From assembly GCA_945485605.1 (NCBI GenBank), contig CALYSG010000045.1, forward strand, positions 1 through 12,084: DNA of 12,084 bases. The letters run 5' to 3'. Made by a program: the position numbers and the translations under genes. Below, piece by piece: positions 7,901-12,084 of the stretch (position 1 is the stretch's first letter; every line of letters starts with the position of its first letter). The notes under the pieces were generated by a model, which was given only the letters and a program-made list of their open reading frames with translations, did no database searches and had not been told where the DNA came from. Origin of the DNA: an uncultured Clostridia bacterium (lineage in GTDB: Bacteria > Bacillota > Clostridia > Oscillospirales > CAG-272).

Positions 7901-8889
7901 AGCTTCCCGCAACTCTCAAGGATGTCGCGGCGGGTGCCTTTATCACGAAGGCGTTCAATTCGTCGGACGACAGCATTCTCAGAATAAATAAGATCAGCGT
8001 TGCGAAGGATTGCAAGGACTACTTCACAGACGAGAAGGGCGTCCTCTACCACAATCTCGGATACGGAAAGTACGAGCTTGTCGCATATCCTGCCGGACTT
8101 ACAGATGAGGCTTATACTGTTCTCGAAGGAACGGTGAGGATCGAGCAGGAGGCGTTCTCGACGAACGTGAACCTTAAGGAAGTCACAGTCGCAAGAACCG
8201 TGACAAACGTAGGTGCCGCAGCATTCTACGGCTGTACGGCACTCAAAAAGATCAACTTCCTGTCGGTTGAAGCACCGATACTCGAGAGCAGATACTATAC
8301 TTCGTCAGCAGACGGGTGGACCTACAATAACTTCATTGACTTTATCCCCGGACAGGGAGAGGAGGCAGTGAATATTACGGTCACGACTCCGAAGAACTCG
8401 GTACGTTATGACAGCTACACATGGAGCCGCTACATCGGAGTGGCACAGAAGACCGAAACGATCTCGATGACGAACAGCACAGAGCTGTTGATAAAGCTCA
8501 TCGACGAGCTTCCCACAACGATAACCCTTGCCGATGTTGCGCAGGTCGAGTATCTGAACCGAATATTCAAGACTCTTGATAAGGATCAGCTTGTCTTTGT
8601 TAAGAACAGCCAGAAGCTTACCGACGCGGTAAAGGCGGCAGAACAGCTCCGTATCGACAATCCCGATACACCCGAAAATCCCGACGATACTACTTCAAAT
8701 AACGGAGATACGAAGGTCCCCGATGAGAGCGGCAACACACCCTCCGATACGACTAACGGAGCTTCGAACGGCGGAGAATCGGGTTGCGGAGGCTGCAGCG
8801 GCTTCATAAGCGCTCTTGCAATGATACCGCTCGCAGGTTGGGCAATGATATTTGTTAAAAAGAAAGCAGGAGGAAACGCAGATGCGTAA
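1924..8889 (+). CDS. Giant cell-surface subtilisin-like serine protease (lactocepin/C5a-peptidase-like) with BspA-type LRR array
   Basis: This 2321-aa exported S8 endopeptidase probably cuts proteins at the cell surface. In order: signal peptide 1-28 (basic start, hydrophobic core, ASA before the cut); I9-like propeptide about 70-165; subtilase domain about 190-660 with catalytic Asp203 (SILDTGLD), His274 (HGTHVAG) and Ser593 (SGTSMACP), oxyanion Asn370 (AASN rather than the usual AAGN); an inserted PA domain about 455-545; lactocepin-like Fn3 region about 670-815 ending PYLGFYGDW; further beta-sandwich sequence to about 1115; two Big_2-like Ig domains (about 1120-1195 and 1215-1303); about 31 LRR_5 repeats (1305-2125); a helical module about 2187-2245; an Asp/Thr/Pro/Asn/Gly linker to 2287; then GCGGCSG (2287-2293), a hydrophobic helix 2294-2311 and KKK. 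All catalytic residues are present, so it should be active. No LPXTG motif is seen. The helix and lysines suggest membrane anchoring, possibly after processing at the Cys-Gly motif. Substrates are unknown; supply of peptides to the adjacent importer is inference. Confidence 0.93.
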   Translation: MKKSIKRLLCLLLAFTFLAGTAVLPASASPLLNGEMPGINGGNIDGNLTADTSGKTELSASAGKDYKSDDEITVIVRLSGESLLSAAEAVGKSVADYALSSEGKKASENMKKAQDELIASFGDKILSVKYHYTTLFSGFSCKIKYKDLNALEKASGVKKVMISERYEPAETATDNALNAYGTGIYNSSGTGLTGKKIVVSILDTGLDYTHSAFQRLPDCQPTLDADRVEELFPLLEASKLDEYARWESTYHSAKVPYTFDYADKDPDVYPINDHGTHVAGIIAGKDDTITGVAIDAQLVIMKVFGNKDAGAETEDILAGLADSVMLGVDVINMSLGSSCGFSRAADDEGVNEIYDSVREAGINLIVAASNSSSSAKGSTRGDTNLASNPDSATIGSPATYPSSMSVASVTGAKTHYVYANGELPVYLTKAKNSNGDEIEFYEKMLDGKKSAVLDYVLISGTGNDSDYSRVDVTGKIAVIKRGVETFELKVDIAKNHGAIGAIIYNNVSGNIMMTIGISTLPACSISMDAGKYFEEHPTGKLIFDSENLAGPFMSDFSSWGPNSDLELSPDVTSYGGDINSAVRGGYDILSGTSMACPNFAGSAALVRESVKAKYPELTAKETMVFVNRLLMSTASILRNEAGNPYSPRKQGAGLADAERAIKTPAYIVVDGNDKSKLSLGDDPNKTGEYKLVFHVVNLSGTVQSYAMSVITMTESISSDGKTVGEQAYMLSPDVTYSVENGNLNGNMLTVSGYGDATVTATVKLSEADRKYLDEKFRNGMYVEGFLTLDAQDCDTDLTIPYLGFYGDWTAAPMLDVTEFEVGEEQKNTSILEDEKLKPDVFATIPMVGYYNGSGRTEDDFSYYYMGKIGYIIADGYEQPATLEKYCSLTSSKDGNFKLYYIAAGLLRNAKTVKMTITDTVTGEVVFEKETQNSRKSYYNGQQTGGYVEVDFDASEAGLANNTKYEFSMTCYLDWEGEQNNSKNTFSFCFYMDDEAPVIREDLNTLRVKTNSAGDITDYLLDMHIYDNQYVQGYFLYTYDHLDENGNPVDLEPLVKGIIPVDDFKGGEVNKITHDLTDLWYKMKDGSEPGSKNIGIQVYDYAKHSTKLYYTLKKTDASAVSFRNGRETTAEGAKISFVMKPFTQKNLLENLETEPKDVYTAPLTWTSSDESIAIVKDGIVTALKDGTVTITATSATGASSSVEISCKGQTSGSSIPLSGLRMNETSVNIERGETLELYVELMPYNLTENPEIEWRTTSKLVTLTVDPENPLHCTVYAKNSGRATVTAVAKGKLFKAECSVNVKQEFTIESIYLKSYVGRGDENGVVEIPAEKGITTIYRIAFANNKYIKKVIIPEGVEEIQYGAFYGCESLEEIVLPSTLKHIDEWGIGHNEKLKKINLENVHSISRLAFYGCSELEEVNLSGCYTICEYAFAYCKSLTSLDVSKVGQLGEFSFLSCSGIKTLEVGERKTVPEYCFAFCTAIQKLDLAVDFVGRLAFLGCSRISEINFKKDVTDIGYGAFNGCSSLVNLVFDGSAEYIGDYAFANCSSLPSVFIPAGCEYIGGYAFGGCSALEAITFSADAKVSSLGEASFYGSYGVKEFSLEPGSKYLSVYNGMLFSKDMSKLILAPAGKVANRIALPATVKEIGDYAFSYKAGIGTFDMPGVEIIGKGAFTRSTVRSVALSSSLKEIGDDAFNNCPYLMAFTLPDSLETIGDNAFYGCTNIAWGDFTLPASVKEIGSFAFCGNYGINTVTLPAQLTTVSYGMFAICKNLTEVRVHNGIKEIEGYAFRQCENLESLDLPESVTTLGEACFAETGLKEIVLPASVEAIPDYCFYGDTALTNVAVSKAASVGKFAFFGTTALTNLDLCDVTEVGDFAMVGSAVTSLKADKLEKIGEYSFYGSEIASLELPSLKEIGNYGFANAEKLESFKAESLEKICFGAFYRANALKKLELPSCLEIGDYAFMLASSLGEVSFGKLEKLGSYPFYSTRVTEVKLPATLKDVAAGAFITKAFNSSDDSILRINKISVAKDCKDYFTDEKGVLYHNLGYGKYELVAYPAGLTDEAYTVLEGTVRIEQEAFSTNVNLKEVTVARTVTNVGAAAFYGCTALKKINFLSVEAPILESRYYTSSADGWTYNNFIDFIPGQGEEAVNITVTTPKNSVRYDSYTWSRYIGVAQKTETISMTNSTELLIKLIDELPTTITLADVAQVEYLNRIFKTLDKDQLVFVKNSQKLTDAVKAAEQLRIDNPDTPENPDDTTSNNGDTKVPDESGNTPSDTTNGASNGGESGCGGCSGFISALAMIPLAGWAMIFVKKKAGGNADA
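5836..8298 (+). repeat. BspA-type (LRR_5) repeat array, about 31 units, in the protease
   Basis: Counted by eye, about 31 units follow a consensus of the form I-G-x-x-A-F-x-x-C-x-x-L-x-x-(I/L)-x-L-P-x-x-(V/L)-x-x-I, mostly 21-25 residues long. Many units carry Cys in the AFxGC position, though a block near residues 1880-1985 lacks it. Two units are interrupted by a hairpin-like insert (about 6730-6870 and 8005-8160). The repeats are diverged at DNA level: short words such as ttctacggttg recur, but long identical tracts were not seen. This argues for old amplification rather than recent slippage. The family is associated with protein binding and surface adhesion. Confidence 0.88.
8866..8873 (+). 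promoter_or_regulatory. Ribosome binding site that fixes the lipoprotein start
   Basis: GCAGGAGG ends 8 bases before ATG 8882. It lies inside the last codons of the protease gene and decides the start: an in-frame TTG at 8852 is upstream of this site and would add ten charged residues before an otherwise perfect lipoprotein signal. Confidence 0.85.
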
Positions 8890-11800
8890 GTTCAGGCTTA
8901 TAATAATTCTTACGGCAGTGCTCTGTGCAGCTCTCCTTATAACCTCGTGCAGTTGCAACGGCGACGGAAACAACCCCGACGATACGACTGCTACGACCGA
9001 TCCGGTCGACGACAGCGTCACGGTAACCTTTGATTACCGTGACGGTCGTACCCCCGTAAGCTCGGTCATGAAGATCGGTGATTCGGTCAGCGAGCCGGAA
9101 GCACCCGTACGTTCGGGCTACGATTTCGCGGGTTGGTTTACCGACGAGGCTCTCTCAAAGGCGGCGACCTTCGGTGAGGTAAAGGCAAGCGTGACCTACT
9201 ACGCCGCCTGGACTCCGAACGAGTTTTTCCTTGTACGATTTGACAGCCTTGGCGGCTCGGCGGTTGCGAGCCTTGCGGCAGAGAAGGGCAAGACCGTTTC
9301 AACGCCCGAAGCACCTACACGTGAGGGCTATACATTCACGGGTTGGTTCACAGATGAAGCATGCACGAAGAGCTTTGATTTTTCAACTGCGATTGTCGAA
9401 AACATGACTCTTTACGCCGGCTGGAAGACTGCCGAGGGCTATACCGAGGTCGTCGGATATATCGACGGTAAAGCTGTTAAGAGCATCTCCGTTAAAAAGG
9501 GAGAAAATCTCGAAGAGCTCAGTTTAGATGACGGATACCTTTATTTCTGGTTCAGCGATGAAGCGATGACGAAGATGTATACATTCCCGTCGGCAGTCAA
9601 CGATGATCTGAATCTCTACGGCTTTGCTTACAGCGAAGGGCTCGTGATAAAGAACGGCTCTCTTGTCTCCTATAACGGAAATGCGAAAAATGTTATCGTC
9701 CCCGCAAAATGGGAAGGCGTTGCAGTTACCTCGATCGGCGAAAGAGCCTTCGCGGGTAATAAAACACTTTTGACCGTTAAACTGCCCGATACCGTGACGA
9801 CAGTAGGCGCGGCGGCATTCTCCGGCTGTGAAAAGCTTGTGTCGGTCAATCTTGGCAATGCCTGCAAGAACCTTGGCGAATACGCCTTCAGCGGTTGCCG
9901 CAGACTCTCGGATCTCGGAAAAGTCGATTCGCTGACCGAGATCGCCGACGGAACCTTCCTCGGGTGCGAAAGCCTCAGGTCCGTTACCCTTTCCGATGAG
10001 CTTACATCGGTTGGAGAGAGCGCGTTCTCGGGATGTAAGGCTCTTGAAACGCTGAATATCAGTGACGGTGTGACTTCGATCGGAGATTACGCATTTTCGG
10101 ATTGCGGATCTCTTAAGAGCTTCCGTGTTCCGTCGAAGCTTAAAAGCTTCGGCACCGGTGTGCTCACCGAGTGCTCACCTACGCTTATAATCGACGGCGG
10201 CAACGATATTTACAGAGTCATTGAGGGAAATCTTTACGGCGATGCTGGAAAGACGCTCCTCAGATATATTCCGGGTGAAAATGCCCCGACGACGCTCAGC
10301 CTTCCCGGCAGCGTCAGTAAGATAGCGGCGTATGCGTTTTACGGTGATTCAAACCTGACTGTAGTGAACCTCAGCGGTTACACACTTGAAGCCGGTGCTC
10401 TGGCAGGTATGAAGTCGCTCCGTGAGCTTGCACTCGATACTCTTTCTGCGTCGAATCCTTATCTTGCATATTATTTCGGCGCGACGAACGGTGCGGCAAA
10501 CGGTTCGACAGGTATCTTCGTTCCGAAAACGCTTGAGAAGGTAACATTTAAGACCGAGCAGACCTCGGTCGCCGATTATGCGTTCTACGGTTGCACGGGT
10601 CTTAAGAACATCGGAGGTATATCGAAGGCTCGCACTATCGGAAGTTATGCCTTCGCATACACCGCGATCGAGACTCTGACTCTCCCGGCTGACGTTCAGA
10701 ATATAGGAGAGGGCGCGTTCAACAGATGTGAATACCTGGCGGAATTCAAAATTTCCGGCAGCAACGCGGCATATTCGGTCTACGACGGCTGCCTATATAA
10801 TAAGGCACTGACCGAGCTTCTTATCGTTCCGAGAACGAAGACGACGGTAGCTTTCCCCGAAAGCGTCAAGGTTATAGCATCGGGTGCCTTCTTTAAGAGC
10901 AACGTTAAGGAGATCACCGTTCCCTCAAGCGTAACAATGATCGAGGCTTCTGCATTTGCCGAAGCAACGGCACTTGAAAGTCTTACCGTGCCTTTCATCG
11001 GCGGATCTGCCGACGAAAATTGCTATATGCTCTACATCTTCGGCGGAAGCATTATTGAAACAGAAGAAGACGGGGAAAAGACATACAGAGTCAGCAATTC
11101 CGGCGCAGCACCTTCGTCGCTTAAGAAGCTGACCGTTACCGGTAAGCTCAGCGCGATCCCCGATTTCGCGTTTGCATACCTTGAGAATGTCAGCGAGCTG
11201 AATTTTTACGGCGATGTCACTTCCATCGGAATGTACGGATTCTACGGTACGGGACTTGTCGAGGTGGTTATTCCATCGACTGTCAAAAAAGTCGGAGATT
11301 ACGCATATGCCGATATGGATGAGCTTGAGAGCGTCACCGTTCCCGGAAGCGTCGGTGACGGACTTGGCGTCGGAGTATTCTTCAAAAACCAGAGCCTTAA
11401 GACTGTAAGATTTGAGGAAGGTGTCACTGTAATACCGAATCTGGCGTGTTATCCTTTCACTTCTGTCGACAGAACGGGTAAGACGGTATATTCCTCCGCG
11501 ATAGAGGAGATATATCTGCCCTCAACGCTCGTCAGAATAGGTGATAGTGCATTCGCATTTGCCGGAACATACTCGTCCGGCCCTGATAACACAAGGTTTG
11601 ATGATGAATTTAAATTCGTTATGGTTAACGGTGATTCATTGGTCGAAATAGGTGACAGAGCCTTCTATATGTCGGCAATAACAGAGCTTAAGCTCTCGTC
11701 GGCACTGAGATCTGTCGGTGAGCTTTGCTTTGCCGCCTGCGGAAAGCTCTCGAGCGTGACCTTCGGTTCTGCCGAAAAGGGTTCGGCGTTAGAGCTGCTC

Positions 11801-12037
11801 GGCGGAGCTTGCTTTGCAGGTTGTACGGGACTTAATGAGCTGAAGATCTTTAAAAAGGTCAGCTCGGCGGCAGATGTTCCCGCTCTCGGAGAGTATAAGC
11901 CTTCCGAGGACGAAGTCTCGCAGAACATATTTGAGGGTACCGAGGTTCCCTCGATATATGTCATAGGTTCGTCCTTCTACCGCAAGACAGCGGGTTGGGA
12001 CAACTACGATAAGCAGATATACGAGATAAATAATTAA
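8882..12037 (+). CDS. LRR surface lipoprotein with InlB-type beta-grasp repeats and BspA-type repeat array
   Basis: This 1051-aa protein should be exported and lipid-anchored. Residues 1-23 form a lipoprotein signal: MRKFR, a hydrophobic core, then the lipobox ITSC with Cys23 as the acylated residue. A short Asp/Thr/Asn-rich spacer leads to two InlB-type (Listeria-Bacteroides/Flg_new) repeats at about 45-111 and 116-181, each with the GYxFxGWFTDEA core and a closing YAxW. A degenerate third copy spans about 185-253. From about 254 on there are about 22 LRR_5 units, interrupted by two DGxLY-type inserts (about 438-485 and 625-665) and two FG-containing inserts. The chain ends in a GWDNY cap typical of BspA arrays. 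There is no catalytic domain, so it is probably an adhesin or ligand-binding protein. Its start overlaps the protease stop by 8 bases (ATGCGTAA), so the two should be translated together. The ligand is unknown. Confidence 0.92.
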   Translation: MRKFRLIIILTAVLCAALLITSCSCNGDGNNPDDTTATTDPVDDSVTVTFDYRDGRTPVSSVMKIGDSVSEPEAPVRSGYDFAGWFTDEALSKAATFGEVKASVTYYAAWTPNEFFLVRFDSLGGSAVASLAAEKGKTVSTPEAPTREGYTFTGWFTDEACTKSFDFSTAIVENMTLYAGWKTAEGYTEVVGYIDGKAVKSISVKKGENLEELSLDDGYLYFWFSDEAMTKMYTFPSAVNDDLNLYGFAYSEGLVIKNGSLVSYNGNAKNVIVPAKWEGVAVTSIGERAFAGNKTLLTVKLPDTVTTVGAAAFSGCEKLVSVNLGNACKNLGEYAFSGCRRLSDLGKVDSLTEIADGTFLGCESLRSVTLSDELTSVGESAFSGCKALETLNISDGVTSIGDYAFSDCGSLKSFRVPSKLKSFGTGVLTECSPTLIIDGGNDIYRVIEGNLYGDAGKTLLRYIPGENAPTTLSLPGSVSKIAAYAFYGDSNLTVVNLSGYTLEAGALAGMKSLRELALDTLSASNPYLAYYFGATNGAANGSTGIFVPKTLEKVTFKTEQTSVADYAFYGCTGLKNIGGISKARTIGSYAFAYTAIETLTLPADVQNIGEGAFNRCEYLAEFKISGSNAAYSVYDGCLYNKALTELLIVPRTKTTVAFPESVKVIASGAFFKSNVKEITVPSSVTMIEASAFAEATALESLTVPFIGGSADENCYMLYIFGGSIIETEEDGEKTYRVSNSGAAPSSLKKLTVTGKLSAIPDFAFAYLENVSELNFYGDVTSIGMYGFYGTGLVEVVIPSTVKKVGDYAYADMDELESVTVPGSVGDGLGVGVFFKNQSLKTVRFEEGVTVIPNLACYPFTSVDRTGKTVYSSAIEEIYLPSTLVRIGDSAFAFAGTYSSGPDNTRFDDEFKFVMVNGDSLVEIGDRAFYMSAITELKLSSALRSVGELCFAACGKLSSVTFGSAEKGSALELLGGACFAGCTGLNELKIFKKVSSAADVPALGEYKPSEDEVSQNIFEGTEVPSIYVIGSSFYRKTAGWDNYDKQIYEINN
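9014..9640 (+). repeat. InlB-type (Flg_new) beta-grasp repeats: two clear copies and one degenerate copy
   Basis: Copy 1 (about 9014-9214) and copy 2 (about 9227-9424) share the pattern V-x-F-D-x-x-G-G/R, K-x-G-x-x-V-S-x-P-E-A-P, GYxFxGWFTDEA and a closing Y-A-x-W. Copy 3 (about 9434-9640) keeps FWFSDEAMTK and LNLYGF, but has lost the leading FDxxGG and the final Trp. In known surface proteins these modules act as stalks or spacers between the anchor and a binding domain. Confidence 0.8.
9641..11956 (+). repeat. BspA-type (LRR_5) repeat array, about 22 units, in the lipoprotein
   Basis: By-eye count of about 22 units, with the AF-x-x-C-x-x-L core clear in the first six units (GERAF, GAAAF, GEYAF, ADGTF, GESAF, GDYAF) and looser further on. 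It is the same family as the array in the upstream protease, including a shared hairpin-type insert, so the arrays are probably paralogous. Confidence 0.85.
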
Positions 12038-12043
12038 ATCGTC

Positions 12044-12084
12044 AGGAATAAACGCCGGGCTTTGCCCGGCGTTTATTCCTTTTT
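12044..12084 (+). terminator. Rho-independent terminator of the operon
   Basis: A perfect 17-bp stem, AGGAATAAACGCCGGGC (12044-12060) pairing with 12064-12080, closes on a TTT loop with a GC-rich upper half. The right arm ends in CCT and is followed by TTTT up to the window edge. It begins 7 bases after the lipoprotein stop codon. On the - strand no U-run follows the hairpin, so it should act in the + direction only. Confidence 0.93.

Noticed and set aside
5836..8298. CRISPR-like or tandem DNA repeat array
   Set aside because: The repetition is at protein level (LRR units); DNA copies are diverged and no constant repeat with spacers is seen.
8852..8881. Upstream TTG start for the lipoprotein
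   Set aside because: It lies before the AGGAGG site and adds a charged ten-residue extension to a normal lipoprotein signal; ATG 8882 fits better.
8650..8889. LPXTG-type sortase signal at the protease C-terminus
   Set aside because: A hydrophobic helix and lysines are present, but no LPXTG or close variant precedes them; a Cys-Gly motif is there instead.
11214..11408. 64-codon + strand frame within the lipoprotein gene
   Set aside because: It is an out-of-frame shadow of the LRR coding sequence with no ribosome binding site and no recognisable protein features.

Overview
The window looks like chromosomal DNA of an anaerobic Bacillota bacterium, most likely a gut- or rumen-type member of the class Clostridia. 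This is inferred from the AGGAGG-type ribosome binding sites, BspA-type leucine-rich repeats (LRR_5), InlB-type beta-grasp repeats, a Gram-positive lipoprotein signal and a lactocepin/C5a-peptidase-like subtilase. No RNA gene or taxonomic marker is present, so the assignment is not firm.

Layout: all genes lie on the + strand and are tightly packed. Positions 1-580 hold the 3' end of an oligopeptide/dipeptide ABC transporter ATPase (OppD/DppD type), cut by the window edge. The partner ATPase (OppF/DppF type, 570-1613) overlaps it by 11 bases. A short one-helix membrane protein of unknown function follows (best start 1627, end 1863). After a 60-base gap comes a very large exported protein (1924-8889, 2321 aa): signal peptide, I9-like propeptide, subtilase domain with intact Asp/His/Ser and an inserted PA domain, lactocepin-like Fn3 region, two bacterial Ig-like domains, about 31 BspA-type LRRs, one helical module, an acidic Thr/Pro/Asn-rich linker and a C-terminal Cys-Gly/transmembrane/Lys anchor. 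Its last 8 bases overlap the start of a 1051-aa lipoprotein (8882-12037) with InlB-type repeats and about 22 more BspA-type LRRs. A perfect 17-bp hairpin followed by T residues (12044-12084) ends the unit.

How the genes may work together (inference): the surface subtilase cuts proteins near the cell, the two long LRR arrays bind substrate, host or other surface ligands, and the Opp/Dpp-type importer takes up the peptides. Lactic acid bacteria pair PrtP with Opp in a similar way functionally, but here importer ATPases, protease and an LRR lipoprotein share one strand, have little or no spacing and end at one terminator. The architecture of the protease and its linkage to the importer are the most interesting aspects of the window. 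There is no CRISPR array, insertion sequence, tRNA, rRNA or phage gene, and no gene-free stretch longer than 60 bases.
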